DNA of 64,000 bases from Heterohyrax brucei (Eukaryota; Chordata; Mammalia; Hyracoidea; Procaviidae): assembly GCA_028571685.1 (NCBI GenBank), contig CM053143.1, positions 10,407,501 through 10,471,500 of the forward strand, written 5' to 3'. A program made the translations under genes and the position numbers. Below, piece after piece: positions 22,995 to 35,215 of this stretch. The notes beneath the pieces are model-generated. The model was given only the letters and a program-made list of their open reading frames with translations, was not told the DNA's origin and made no database searches. Every line of letters starts with the position of its first letter. Positions within the stretch are counted from its first letter, which is position 1.

Positions 22995-25593
22995 GCAGAT
23001 TGACATCCAGTCATGTCAGCATCATTTGTTAGAGAGCCTAACTTTTCCCCAGTTTACAGACGTTGGGCCTTTCTCTAATATCAGCTGCTCATAGGTGGAT
23101 GATTTTGTGTCTGGATTCTCAATTCTGTTCTGTTTTTGTACCACTACCAGGCTGCTTTGACTAACGTGGCAATATAATAGGTTCTAAAATCAGGTAGTAT
23201 GAGGCCTCCCACTTCACACTTCTTCAGTAATGTTTTACTTATCCAGGGCTTCTTCCTTTCCATATGAAGTTGGTATTTGTTTCTCCATCTCATTACAAAA
23301 TGTCATTGGAATTTGTATTGGGATTACACCATATCTATAGATCAGTTTAGGTAGAAGAGACATTTTCACAATGTTGAGTCTTCGTAGGTATGAGCAAAGT
23401 ACGTTTCTACACTTTTAAGTCTCTTGGTTTCTTGCAAGAGTGTCTTGTAGGGTTTTTGTTTGTTTGTTTGTTTGTTTTGTTTTTGTATATGTCTTTTTTT
23501 GGTCTTTGGTTAGATGTATTCCTAAGTATTTTGTCTCCTTTGGAGCTATTCTAAATGGTATTGATTCTGTAATTTCCTCTTTGAAGTTCCCTTTGATGTT
23601 ATAGAGGAATCCAACTGATTTTTGGAGGTTTATCTTGTATCCTGATTTTTTTTTTGAACTCCTCTATTTTAGTTCCATTTTTTTTTTGTGTGTGTGTGTG
23701 TATTCTTTGGGGTTTTCCTTGTATAAGAACATAATATCTGCAAAGGGAGACAGTTTTACTTCTTCCTTTTCAATTTAGATGTCCTATATGTCTTTTTCTA
23801 GCCTGATCGCTCTGTCTAGAACATCCAGCCAAATGTTAAATAAAAGTGTTAAGAAGGGTCATCCTTGTCTGGTTCCCATTCTCAAGGGGAATGTTTTCAG
23901 TCTGTCTCCATATATGATGATGCTGGCCATTGGCTTTGTATACATGCCCTTTATTATGTTGAGGCATTTCCCTTGTATTCCTATTTTTCTGAGTTTATTA
24001 TTATTATTATTAAGAATGAGTGTTAGACTGTTCAATGCCTTTCATGTAGCTTTTGTCTTTCATTTTATTTATGTGATGCGTTACGTTGATTGTTTTTCAG
24101 ATATTAAATCATTTGAACCTGCATACCTGATAGGAATCTCACTTGCTCATGATGAATTATTTTTGTTTTTGATATGTTGCCACTGAATTGTATTGGTTAG
24201 AACTTCGTTGAGGATTTGTGTGTCAAAGTTCATGAAGACACTTGTCTATAATTTTCTTCCTTTTTTTGTGTGGTGTTTGGGTATTAGACTTACGCTGGAG
24301 AATGAGTTTGGGAGTATTTTGTCCTTTTCTATGCTCTGAAATAGCATTAGTAGTAGCGGTGTTGACTCTTCTCTGGAAGTTGGGTAGAATTCTGCAGGGA
24401 AGCTGTCAGGGACAGGGCCTGTTTTTATGGGGAGTTATAAAATTATTTTTTAATCTCCTCTTTTGTTATGGGCTTATTTATTTGTTCTATCTCTGTGCTA
24501 GTTGAGGCAGATAATGCGTTTCTAGAAATTTGTCCATTTCCTCTAGGTTCGGAAATTTGTTAGAGTACAATTATTCATGGAGTTCTGACCTGACTTTTTA
24601 AATTTCAGTTGTGTCTGTTGTCATATTACCCATCTCTTTTCTTATTCTAGTTGTTTGCTTCCTATCTTGTTTTTCTTTTGTCAGGTTGGTGGATGGCTTA
24701 AAGATTTTGTTGAACTTTTCAAAGGACCAGCTTTTGTTCCTGTTAACTCTTTCAATAGTTTTTCCATTCTCTATTTCATTCAGTTCTGCTCTAATTTTTC
24801 TTATTTGATTTCTTCTGTTGCCTATGGGCCTTTTTTGCTGCTCTCTATTTGCTATACTTTTAGGGTTAATGCTTTGATTTGGGCCCTTTCTCCTTTCTGT
24901 ATGTGTGTATTGCTATAGATTGACCTTGAGCACTGATTTTGCAGTATTTCAAAGGCTTTGGTAGGATGTGTGTTGATTCTCATTTGATTCTGTGAATTTC
25001 TTCATTCTGTATTTAATTTCTTCTATAACCCAGTAGTTTTTGAACATGCTGTTGTTCAGTTTCCTGTGTTTGATTTTTTTCACTTGCTTTTACTGTATAG
25101 ATGCTTTATAACCTTTCAATACATTGGGTTATTTTAAAGTTTGCTTTATGGGCAAATATGTGGTCTAATATAGAGAACGTCTCATGTGTGTTGGAAAAGA
25201 AAGTACTTTTGTACTGTTAGGTGGAGTGTCCTGTATATGGCTGTGAAATCAAGTTGATTGTGAAATTTAGATCTTCCATGTCCTTACTGAGCTTCTCTCT
25301 GGATATTCTACCTTCACCAAAAGTGTTGTGTTGAAGTTTCCTGCTTGTTGTTGAGCTATTTCTCTCTTCAATGATGTTAGTTTGTCTCATATATTTAGTA
25401 GCCCAGTCAGGTATGTAAATATTTAATATGGCCATGTTCTCCTTGTGTATTGATTCTTTAATCATTATACAGTGTTCTTATTCATTGTGATAGATTTTAC
25501 TTTAAAGGCTATTTCATCAGAAATTAGTATTGCCACTCTTGCTCTTTTTTTGAATGTTGTTTGTTTGATATTTCTTTTTCCATTGTTTGAATT

Positions 25594-25800
25594 TTAGTTT
25601 GTGTCTTTAAGATATGTCTCTTGTAGGCAGCATACAGGTGGATTTTTTTTTTTAAGCCAGTCTGCCACTCTCTGTTTATTTATTGGTGCATTTATTCCAT
25701 TTACATTCATTGTAATTATTGATAAGCATGAGTTTAGTGCTGTCATTTTGATGCCATTTTGGTGCATTGTTGAGTTTCTTTGTTTTGCTTTATTTTTCAT
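25594..25800 (-). pseudogene. L1 ORF2 N-terminal (endonuclease) remnant
   Basis: Frame with 'LSIITMNVNGINAPINKQR' and 'NPPVCCLQETYLKDTN', the well-known start of the L1 ORF2 apurinic-type endonuclease. The frame stops after about 50 endonuclease residues and resumes as 'NIYIPD' at 25217-25465. Not functional. Confidence 0.85.
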
Positions 25801-26053
25801 GATGAATAGTGTTTCTTTATACGGTTTCTTTTCATCTTATTCACTGTTGTTGGTTATGTATTTGTTGAGTCTTTATGCTTTTCTTGATTTTTATTTTGAT
25901 ATCTAGGATTGCTAGTGTTCTTTGGGGTGGCCTTAGTATTTAACTCGGTTTTTCTAAGTTTAAACCATTTTTTAAAATCTTTTTATACCACCTTGACTTT
26001 CTCTCCACTTGAAAGGTCTATCACTATAGTTTTTAGTCCCTCTTTTGTGTTAT

Positions 26054-26235
26054 GGAAACTGTGTGGCATAGTTGTTAAGTACTATAGCTATTAGCCAAAT
26101 GTTCAGCAGTTCAAACCCACAGGGCATTCCTGGAAAATTCTACAGGACAGTTCCATTCTGTCCTATAGGGTAGCTATTGAGTCTGAATCAACTCGCCAGC
26201 AATAGCTGTTTTGTTTTGTTTTGGTTTGGGTTTTG
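26054..26235 (+). mobile_element. AfroSINE with target-site duplication
   Basis: Head 'ggaaactgtgtggcatag' to tail 'tctgaatcaactcgccagca' and a GTTTT-rich end. Flanked by GTGTTAT (26047-26053 and 26236-26242). It lies between the ORF2 and ORF1 parts of the minus-strand L1. Confidence 0.85.
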
Positions 26236-26483
26236 GTGTTATAATGTCATCTTTTACATAATGACATCTCTCTTATTTTCCTTATTGTCAGTGTTTTACC
26301 TTTGATTTATTTCCCTATTGGGTTGATATCCAGTTGCTGTTTGCTACATTCTAGTCTTGAGTTATTATCAAATGTTATTTATTTTTTAACTTAAGAACTC
26401 CCTCTAGTATTTATTATAATTCTGGTTTCGTTTTTGCAAATTACCTAAAATACTGTTTATCTGGAAATGTTCTAACTTCATCA

Positions 26484-26711
26484 TCATATTTGAAAGACAG
26501 TTTTGCTAGATGTATAATTCTTGGCTGGCAAATTTTTTTCTTTCAAGGCTTTGTATATATCATTCCATTGCGTTGGCTGGCTTTTTGCGTTCTTACCTTC
26601 ATGGTTTCTGAGTCTGCGCTTAGTCACTCTTAAAATTATGTCTTTATCTTTGGTTTTGGCAAGGATAGTTAGAATATTTTCTGGTGTCTTTCTTTGGGAT
26701 CTACCCTGCAT
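26484..26711 (-). pseudogene. L1 ORF1 C-terminal remnant
   Basis: The frame includes 'NILTILAKTKDKDIILR' and 'QWNDIYKALKEKNLPAKNY', which correspond to the RNA-recognition and C-terminal domains of L1 ORF1p ('WNDIFKVLKEKN'-type text). Truncated at both ends. Confidence 0.75.
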
Positions 26712-26967
26712 GGAGTTTCATGAGCAACTTGGATAGGTCTTCTCATCTTTTTGAGGCTAGGGAACTTTCTGCCAATGAATTTTCAACAATTCTCTCTGTA
26801 TCTTCTGCTCCCTACCATTCCAGTACTCCATTCACTCATAGGTTCTTCTTCTTGGTAGAGTTCCACATAATTACTAGGGTTTCTTCATTTTTTCAGCTCT
26901 TTTATCTGATGTTTCCTCAAATCTGTTGGTGTCAAGTGAATTATCTCCAGCCTCACTAATTCTGACT

Positions 26968-29562
26968 TCGTTGTTGTTAAGTGCTGTCAAGTCAGTTCCA
27001 ACTCACAGCAACTCTGTGCACAACAGAGCTAAACACTGCTCAGTCTTGTGCCACGCCCATAATCATTGCAGCCACTGTGTCAATCCATCTCATTGAGAAC
27101 CTTCCCCTTTTTTGTTCACCTTCCGCATTACCAAACCTGATGTCCTTCTTCAGGGGCTGATACTTCCTGACTATATGTGAAAAGTATGTAAGACACAGTC
27201 TCACCATGTTTGCTCCCAAAGAGTGCTCTGGTTGTACTTCTTCCATAACAGATCTATTTGTTCTTTAGGCAATCCAGGGTACATTCAATATTTTTCACCA
27301 ACACAATTTAAAGGCATTAATTCTTCTTCTGTCTTTCTTACTCATTGTCTAGCTTTCTCATGTGTATGATGTGACTGAAAATACCATGGCTTGGGTCTGG
27401 CACACCTTAGTCTTCAAGGTGACATCTTTACTTTTCCATACTTTAAAGACTTCCTTTACAGCACATTTTCCCAATGCAAACACATTTTTTGATTTCTTGA
27501 CTACTGCTTCCATGGACGTTGACTGTGAAAACAAGTAAAACGAAATCCTTGACTACCTCAATCCTTTCTCCACTTACACAATGTTGCTTACTGGTCCAGT
27601 TGTAAGAATTTTTCTTTTCTTTATGTTGAAGTGCAATCCATACTGAAGACTGTGGTCTTTGGGCTTCATTAGTAAGTGTTTCAAATCCTCTTTACTTCCA
27701 GCAAGTGGGGTGGTGTCATCTGCATAATGCAGGTTGTAATGAGTCTTCCTCCAATTCTGACGACTCATTCTTATTCATATGGTCCAGCTTTTTGGATTAT
27801 TTGCTTGGCATACAACTTGAAAAGATTTGACGAAAGGAAATATCCCTGGTGCACACCTGTCCTGACCTTAAACCATGCAGTGCTCCCTTGTTCTGTTCAC
27901 ACAACTGCCTCCTGATCCATGTACAGATTCCTTTAGAGCATAACTAAGTGTTCTGGAATTCCCATTCTCCACAATGTTAGCCATCATTTGTTATGATCCA
28001 CACAGTGGAATGCCTTTACATAGTCAATGCAACAGAGATAAACATCTTTCTGGTATTCTCTGTTTTCAGCCAAGATCCATCTGACATCAGCAATGATATC
28101 TCTGGTTCCTTGTCCTCTTCTGAATCCAGCTTGAATTTCTGAAAGTTTCTTGTCAATATACCGTTGTGGTCACTTTTGAATGATCTTGAGCAAAATTTTA
28201 CTTATGTACCATATCAATGATATTGTTCAGTAACTTTTGTATTTGGTTGGATGACCTTTATTGGGAATAGGAACAAATACAAATCTCTTCCAGTTGGTTG
28301 GCCATGTAGCTGTCCTTCAAATTTCTTGGCATAGACAAGTGAGCACTTCTAGTGCTGTGTATGTTTGTTGAAACTGATATTCCATCAATTTGTTGAAATT
28401 GATATTCCATCAACTTGTTGATATTCCATCAATTTGTTGAAATTGATATTCCATCAGTTCCTGGAGCCTTAATTTTTTGCCAGTGCCTTTAGTGCAGCTT
28501 CGTCTTCTTTAAGCACCATCGGTTTCTGATGATATACTTACTATCTCTTAAAATGGCTGAACATCAACGAGTTCTTTCTTGTATAATGACGCTGTGTATT
28601 ACTTCCGTCTTCTTTTGATGCTCCTTGAGTCTTCCTTCACAACTGCAGCTCAAGGCTTGAATCTTTTCTTCATTTTTTTCAGCTTGAGCAACGTAGAACC
28701 TGTTCTTCTCTTTTAGTTTTCTGTTTCCAGCTTTCTGCACATGCCATTGAAATACTTTATCTTGGCTTCCGGAGCTGCCCTTGGAAGTCTTCAGTTCTTT
28801 TATTTTGTCATTCCTTCTTTTTGCGTTAGCTGCTTGATATTTGAGAGCAACTTTCGGAGTCCCTTCTGACGTTCAATTTGGTCTTTTCTTTCCTGTTTTT
28901 TCAATGATCTCTTGCTTTCTTCATGGATAATATCTTTGATTTCATCCTACAGTTTGTCTGGTCTTCAATTTTTAGTGTTCAACACATCAAACTTGTTCTT
29001 GAAAATGGTCTCTAAACTCAGGTGGGATGTATTCAAGATCATACTTTGGCTGTCATGGACTTACTCTAATTTTCTTCAGCTTCAGTTTAAACTTGCATAT
29101 TAGCAATTGATAGTCTGAGGCACCATCAGTACCTGGTCTTGTGCTGACTGCTAATATGGAGCTTTTCCACACCTTTTTCCCCAGATGTAGTCGATTTGGT
29201 TCCCATTTATTCCATCTGGAGTGGTCCATGTGTATAGTTACCGTTTATGTTGGTGAAAAAAGGTTTTTAAAATGAAGAAGTTATTGGTCTTAAAGATTAT
29301 ATCATGCAATCTCTGGCACCATTTCTATCACCAAGGCAGTATTTTCTAGCTACTGATCCTTCTTCTTTGTTTCCAACTTTTACATTAAAGTCACCAGTAA
29401 TCATCAGTGCATCCTGATTCTGATTGTATGTTTGATCAATTTCAGACTACAGAAGCTGGTAAAAATCTCTAATTTCTTCATCTTTTGCCTTCATGATTGA
29501 TGCATAAATTTGAATTATAGTCATATTAACTGGCCTTTCTTGTAGGTGTATGGATATTATCC
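26968..29562 (-). mobile_element. RTE LINE, minus strand
   Basis: The tail 'tgttgttaagtgctgtcaag' is at the left. Protein remnants on the minus strand include a YADD catalytic region ('HYADDTTPLAGSKEDLKHLL', 27574-27768), C-terminal 'KRGRFSMRWIDTVAA' (27040-27246), and an endonuclease part at 28900-29562. It is 5' truncated inside the endonuclease. Several frameshifts; not functional. Confidence 0.85.
28366..28458 (-). repeat. 25-bp tandem expansion within the RTE
   Basis: The unit 'ccatcaatttgttgaaattg' + 'atatt' is repeated about 3.5 times where other RTE copies here (34510-34535, 17275-17310 region) have one. Confidence 0.8.
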
Positions 29563-29564
29563 TG

Positions 29565-30482
29565 TCACTGACAGGTAGTAGACAAGACTAACTAGATAGC
29601 AGACAAGACTTACATTAGATGAGTGGATGGACATCACACAATACAGGAGAAGTAAGCACAACCGGACTAAAGCAAAAACTAACAACATTTCTGAACGTAA
29701 CCATTTAGTGGACAGAGTAGCAGGGACAGGGGACCATGGTTTTAGAGACATCTAGGTCAATTGGCGAAACAAAGTTTTTTAAGAAAATGTTCTGCATCCC
29801 ACTCTGGTGATAGGCATCTGGAGTCTTAGAAGGTAGCAAGTGGTCTCCTAAAAGAAGCATCAGTTGGTCCCAACCCACTTGCAGCAAAGAGGAATGAAGA
29901 AAACAAAAGACATAAGGAAAATATGAGCCCAAAAGACAGAAAGGGCTGTATAAACCAGAGACTACATCAACATAATACAGGAAGAATTAAGTCATGCCCA
30001 GCTACCACAAGTGACTTCCCTGACAGGGAAAACAACAAAGAGTCCCTGACATAGCGGGAGAAAAGTAGGATGCAGAATCCAAAATCTAGTAAAAAGACCA
30101 GTCTCGATGGTCCAACAGACTACTAGATCCCTGGAAGACATGATCATAGACTCTCTGTTAGCCCCGAACTGAAAGCACTCCTGAAGCCAACTCTTCAGCT
30201 AAAGATTAGACTGGGCTATAATTTATAAAATGATACTGGTGGGTGTGCTTTTTGGCTTAAGCAATGCACGAGACTAACTGGGAAGTTCCTGTCTGGAGGT
30301 AAAATGAATAGGCATGGAGCAGCAGAGAAGAGGCTGCAGGGGCTGGCTGAATGGGCACAGGGAACACAGTGTCATGTGGAGTGTGCTGTTACAGGGTGAG
30401 GAGAGCAAGTAAGTTTTTGTATGACAAACTGACTCAAATTGTAAACTTTCACATAAAGCACAATAAAATATAAATAAGTAAA
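29565..30482 (+). mobile_element. L1 3' UTR of another subfamily
   Basis: Starts near the RTE 5' end and contains 'ggggaccatggttttagaga', 'ggcatctggagtcttagaag', 'ggtcccaacccacttgcag', 'attagactgggctataattt' and the end 'acaataaaatataaataag'. It parallels the 3' UTR at 57980-58690 more than that of 18061-20698. 5' truncated. Confidence 0.6.
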
Positions 30483-30494
30483 TTTAAAAAATCG

Positions 30495-30566
30495 CAATCT
30501 TGGAAACCCTTTGGGGTTTCCTATTCTGTCCTGCAGAGTTGCTATGAGATGGAATCAATTTGAATG
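30495..30566 (+). mobile_element. AfroSINE tail fragment
   Basis: 'tctgtcctgcagagttgcta' followed by 'tgagatggaatcaatttg'. No head. Confidence 0.55.
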
Positions 30567-30639
30567 TATACATACTACCACAAAGATCTAAATACCAAGT
30601 TCCCTCATGTTCTATATACACTTGCTTCTCTGACATCAT

Positions 30640-31075
30640 TTTTTAATATTTTCCCCCTTGCTCACTACACAGATCCAAGGTCTTTCCAGCCTTGGAAATT
30701 CTCTTAGCCTCAAATGTTTTTCTTCCTACCCTTCTAATGGTGAGATCTTGCTCATCCTTCAGGCCTCTGCTTACCTTGGAATTCCTTCAAGAGACCTTCC
30801 CTGAATTCTCTGAGTACTACTCCATCTGTGTCCCACCGTACTCCATGCAATTATTGTATATTTCAGTATCTGAGTTATTTCCCACACAGCACTTATAAAA
30901 ATATTTAATGCGTTTGAGAGCCATGATGCACTTCACAGTAATATTTTTGAAACAAATTAAACAGAGAGATAATGTTACAACACTTTATTTGTACTGTTAC
31001 TTTTTTATATTATTCCAAAGTGTAAATTCCATTTTGACAGGAACCGTGGCTGATTTACTCAACACTGCAGTCTCA
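30640..31075 (+). mobile_element. L2 3' end, with a 70-bp insertion
   Basis: 'ttcaggcctctgcttacc', 'agagaccttccctgaattc', 'cacagcacttataaa' and 'attccattttgacaggaacc' follow the L2 3' end. The run from about 30911 to 30981 does not belong to L2 and is a second copy of sequence found at 32278-32352. Confidence 0.7.
30911..30982 (+). repeat. duplicated 72-bp segment, copy 1
   Basis: 'tttgagagccatgatgcact' and the following text up to 'gataatgttacaacac' is nearly the same as 32278-32350 and lies inside an L2. Few differences (ca/tt in 'cacttcac', one A indel). Confidence 0.85.
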
Positions 31076-31408
31076 GCATCTGTTGCAGTGCCCCGTCACA
31101 CGTCTGTCAGTTTGTCGTCCTGTGGTGGCTTGCATGTTGCTGTGATGCTGGAAACCATGCCATTGGTACTTCAAATATCACCAGTGCCACCCATGGTGGA
31201 CAGGTGTCAGCACAGTTTCCAAACAAACACAGATGAGGAAGAAGAATCTGGAGGTCTGTTTCTGAAAAAATTGGTCAGTGAAAACCTCATGAATAGCAGC
31301 AGAACATTGTCTGACATGATGATAGAAGATGAACCCCTCAGGTTGGGAGAGACCCTCAAAGTAGAGTCAACTAGTCCCTTCAGAAGGACATCATTCTTGG
31401 TAAAGTGA
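31076..31408 (+). mobile_element. RTE 5'-region fragment or short RTE derivative
   Basis: Contains 'ctgtggtggcttgcatgttg', 'ctgtgatgctggaaacc', 'gaacattgtctgacatgatg' and 'agtagagtcaactag'. The first half is shared, in reverse, with 48560-48832. It ends 'agaaggacatcattcttgg' + 'taaagtg', typical of the RTE 3' part, so it looks like 5' and 3' RTE pieces with the middle missing. The 166-aa frame 30908-31408 is within this repeat and the L2. Confidence 0.55.
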
Positions 31409-31846
31409 CTGTTGTTGTTAGGTGCCATTGAGTTGCTTCCAACTCACGAACAAAACACTACCCAGTCCTGCACCGGCCTCATACTCATTGCTGTGCTTGA
31501 GCCCATCACTGCAGCCGTTGGGTCAGTCCAGCTCACTGAGCATCTTCCTCTCTGTCTCTGACCTACTTTACCAAGCAATAAAGTGCTTCACCAAGATCTG
31601 GTCCTCCCTGATGGTGTGCCCGAACTGTGTGAGACAAAGTCATGCCATCCTTGCCTCTAAGGAGTATTTTGGTTATACTTCTTCCAAGACAGACTTGTTT
31701 ATTCTTTTCATAGTCCAATATTCTTCACCAACAATATATTTTAAAGGCATCGGTTCTTCTTTAGTCTTCCCATTCATTGTCTAGCTTTTGCATACATATG
31801 AGACAATTGAAAACACCATGGCTTAGATCAGGTGCACATCTCTCTA
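31409..31846 (-). mobile_element. RTE 3' end
   Basis: Begins with the tail 'gttgttgttaggtgccattg' and continues through the antisense of the RTE C-terminal region to 'gcttagatcaggtgcacatc'. It abuts the preceding plus-strand piece, making a head-to-head junction at 31408. Confidence 0.75.
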
Positions 31847-32034
31847 CTGCTGAATTTTCTGTGTAGCTGCCATGTAATTCTGCATTGTGGCTGGTAGGCT
31901 TTGCTGGTATAGTCCTGCATCATTTAACATCTATTTTATATTCATGAAACAGGGCATTAAAAGATTTGATGTGAAAACATGCCTAAATCACAAGCAATAG
32001 CATTCATGTGATCTCCACCTTCCTGTTGTTTAAT

Positions 32035-32196
32035 AGAAAACCCTGGTGGCACAGTGGTTAAGTGTTATGTTTGCTAACTGAGAGGTTGACAGTTCAAATC
32101 TGCCAGGTGCTCCTTGGGAATTCTATGGAGCAGTTCTACTCTGTCCTATAGGGTCACTATGAGTCAGTATTGACTCAACAGCAGTGGGTGGTTGTT
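32035..32196 (+). mobile_element. AfroSINE, full length
   Basis: 'aaaaccctggtggcacagtg', 'gacagttcaaatctgcc', 'ctatggagcagttctactc', 'tcagtattgactcaacagc'. One of the clearest copies in the window. Confidence 0.92.
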
Positions 32197-32277
32197 AATA
32201 ATGTTTGGTCTTACTTACGAATTGGTACATCTCTTTGCCTCTAGCTACTGCCATTACTAGCACTGGTTTTGATGTTT

Positions 32278-32352
32278 TTGAGAGCCATGATGCACTTTTC
32301 AGTAATATTTTTGAAACAAAATTAAACAGAGAGATAATGTTACAACACTCAA
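32278..32352 (+). repeat. duplicated 72-bp segment, copy 2
   Basis: Counterpart of 30911-30982. Here the sequence continues without interruption into 'ctcaagagacacatgatac', so this copy may be the source. Confidence 0.8.
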
Positions 32353-32544
32353 GAGACACATGATACATGAGATTTGTACACTGCTGCCTAGGAGTCAAAG
32401 CATACACTGTTCTATGATAAACTTTTTATTTGTAACTGGGGAAAGTTCACATTAAATAATAATACAAAGTGAAGTACAGTACATACATAAACCAGTAACA
32501 TAAGCATCAATTATGACTGTCAAGACATACGTGTGATAGGTTAT

Positions 32545-35215
32545 ATGAGGTCTGACAAGTTCGTGAACTCATCCTTGAAAAAATGCTGCATACCTCACTG
32601 CTGAATATCACTATGAAACTGGAGTACTGCACTTGGGAAGCTATGCACTGACACCAGCACCTTGTCACCCTTCAAAGCAATTTTGGAACTCTTTTCCTGG
32701 AATGGCCATCAGAGCTGTCATCATATTACAGTTGATATCCTCAATGCCATCAAAATATCTTTCTTTGAATATTTTCTTTATCTTTGGTAAAGAAAAATGT
32801 AATTTGGAGCCAGATCAGGTAAGTAGGGAGGGTGTTCCAGTATAGTTATTTGTATACTGGCTAAAAACTCCCTCATACGCAATGCCTTGTGAGCTGATGC
32901 ATTGTCATGATGCAGGAGCAACGAGTTGTTGGGAAAAAGTTCAGGTTATTTTTGCCTACCTTCTTTATGCAGCTTTTTTAGCACTTCAAACAGTAAACTT
33001 GGTTAACTGTCAAGCTGGTACAAATTTTTGCAATGTTTTCGTCAGTTCTGCTCATTAGTGGCCACCTTGACCTCTCTTCATCAATGACATTTTCTCTGCC
33101 CTCAGAAAAACATTTAATCCATTTGTTGTTGTTAGGTGTCATCAAGTCAACTGTGACTCATAGCATTCCTACAAACAACAGAATGAAACACTGCCTGGTG
33201 TTTTGCCATATCCATAATTTTTTTTGTGCCTAAGCCCATTGTTGTGGCCGCTGTGTCAATCCATCTCATCGAGGGTCTTTCTCTTCTTTGCTAACCCTCC
33301 ACTCTACCAAGCATGATTTTCTTCTCCAAGGACTGATCCTTCCTGACAACACACTCTTGCCATCTTTTCTTCCAAGGAGCACTCTAGTTGTACTCCTTCT
33401 AAAACAGATCTCTTTGTTCTTTTGTCAGTCCATGATACGTTCTACATTTTTCTTCAAAACCACAATTCAAAGACTTCAGTTCTTCTATCTTTGTTCATTG
33501 TCCAGCTTTTGCATTCATGTGATGCAACTGAAAATACCATAGCTTAAATCAAGCACACTTAAGTCTTCAAGGCAGTCTCTTTACTTTTCAGTGCTTTAAA
33601 AAGATGGTTTGCAGCCAATTTTCCCAGTGCAACACGTCTTTTGATTTCTTGACTGCTGCTTCCATGGGCATTGGTTGTGGGACTCAACTAAAATTAAATC
33701 TTTGACAACCTCAATGCTTTCTCCATATATCACAATGTTTCTTACTGGTACAGTTGTGAGGATTTTTGTTTTCTTGATGTTGAGTTGCAGTCCATACTGA
33801 AGGCTGTGATCGTTGCTCTTCATCAGTGATTCAAACTTCTTCACTTCCAGCAAGTAAGGTGGTGTTGTCTGCATAACACAGGGTGTTAGTCATTCTCCAA
33901 ACCTGATGCCTCCTTCTTCTTCATATAATCCAGCTTTTAAGATCCTTCACTCAGCATCCAAGATGAAAAGTTATGGTGAAAGGATACAACCCTGATGCAC
34001 ACCTCTCCTGACTTTCAACCACACAGTGTCCCCTTGTTCTGTTTGCGTGACTGACTCTTGATCCATATACAGATTCCTTGAGAGCACAACTAAGTGTTCT
34101 GGAATTCCTATTTTATGCAATGTTAACCATAAATTTTTATGACCTACCCAGTCAAATGCTTTTGCATAGTCAATGAAACACAGGTAAACATCTTTCTGAT
34201 AGCATCTGCTTTCAGCCACAATCATCTGACATCAGCAGTGATAACCCTGGTTGCGCATCCTCTTGTGAATCCAGTTTGAATTTCTGGCAATATACTGTTG
34301 CAGCCATTTTTGAATGATCTTGAGCAAAATTTTACTTATGTGTGGTACTGATGATTTTGTTCAGTAATTTCCACATTCGGTTGGATCACCTTTCTTTGGA
34401 ATAAGCATAAATAATGCATCTCTTCCAGTCAGTTGGCCAGGTAGCTGTCCTCCAAATTCCTTGGCATAAACAAGTGAGCACTTCCAGTGCTGCACCCATT
34501 TGTTGAAATATCTCAATTGATATTCTATCAATTCCTGGAGCCTTGTTTTTTTGCCAATGCCTTTAGCGCAGCTTCAACCTCTTACTTCAATACCATCAGT
34601 TCCTGGTCATATGCTACTTCTTCAAATGGCTCAACACCACGCAATTATTTCTGGTATAATGACTCTGAGTATTTCTTCCATCTTCTTTTGATGTTTCCTG
34701 GTTCATTTAATATTTTCCCTGTAGAATCCTTCACTATTACAACATGAGGCTTGAACTTTTTCTTCAATCCTTTCAGCTTCAGAAATACAGAATGTATTCT
34801 TCCCTTCTGGATTTCCATTTCCAGCTCTTCACACATGTCATTATAATACTGTATTTTCACTTCTTGAGCTGCCCTTTGTATACTGCCATTTGTATGCTGT
34901 GGTTTTCTTCATGGCATTATCCCCATAAACTTGGAATAACATGTCCCTGATTTCATTTCTACTTTTGCTATGTTTAACAAGAAATTTAATGTTTGTTTGT
35001 TGCTCTATTTCAAGCTCCAGCATTCTCACAATGGCACACCAAAACACACAACAACCATAATGAATGCCACTCAGCAAGACACCACCACACATCAAAAGGA
35101 ACACAGCTGTGAAACACTGGCATACCAAGGTTATTAAACCTTAATGAGTTGTTTGTACAGTGCTGCCAGTGTAAGAACACGGTGAAAGTTCATGAACTTA
35201 ATTGTCAGGCCTCAT
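32545..35215 (-). mobile_element. mariner-type DNA transposon, interrupted
   Basis: Inverted ends 'atgaggtctgacaa' (32545) and 'ttgtcaggcctcat' (35215) with TA-rich flanks. Minus-strand frames: the N-terminal HTH text 'ELEIEQQTNIKFLVKHSKS' (34841-35128); then after an RTE insertion 'CFSEGRENVIDEERS'; then 'HHDNASAHKALRMREFLA', 'LEHPPYLPDLAPN', characteristic of the D,D34D mariner transposase C-half. The part with the first catalytic Asp appears deleted near 33010. Stops occur. Inactive. Confidence 0.85.
33126..34885 (-). mobile_element. RTE LINE inserted in the mariner
   Basis: The tail 'ttgttgttaggtgtcatcaa' is at the left. RT remnants are on the minus strand (33971-34225: 'KDVYLCFIDYAKAFDWVGHK', 'GVHQGCILSP'; 33596-33874). 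It begins in the pre-RT region at about 34873. Target duplication CCATTTG at 33119-33125 and 34886-34892, with about 7 extra bases at the 5' junction. 1.76 kb, 5' truncated. Confidence 0.88.

Larger units (their letters stand above)
21540..26965 (-). mobile_element. L1, nearly full coding length, minus strand
   Basis: Reverse-oriented L1. The 3' UTR and ORF2 end lie at the left (for example 'gtttatccattcatccattg', 'gctattgtggacagtgctgc', 'tttgatttgcatttctctaa'). RT is in the middle, the ORF2 start near 25740, and ORF1 C-terminal text is at 26400-26960. The ORF1 N-terminus and 5' UTR are missing. It is interrupted by an LTR (22343-22689), an AfroSINE (26054-26235) and a pyrimidine expansion (22941-22994). 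Older than the 18061 L1 by its 3' UTR type. Confidence 0.85.

Noticed and set aside
23779..24186. 135-residue hydrophobic plus-strand frame resembling a membrane protein
   Set aside because: It is the antisense of L1 ORF2; A-rich sense codons give Phe/Leu-rich antisense frames.
30908..31408. 166-residue open frame, the longest in the window
   Set aside because: It runs across an L2 end, the 72-bp duplicated patch and an RTE 5'-region fragment; no single origin and no family match.
32035..32110. Possible tRNA gene from A and B boxes
   Set aside because: It is the AfroSINE head, repeated in about 25 places.
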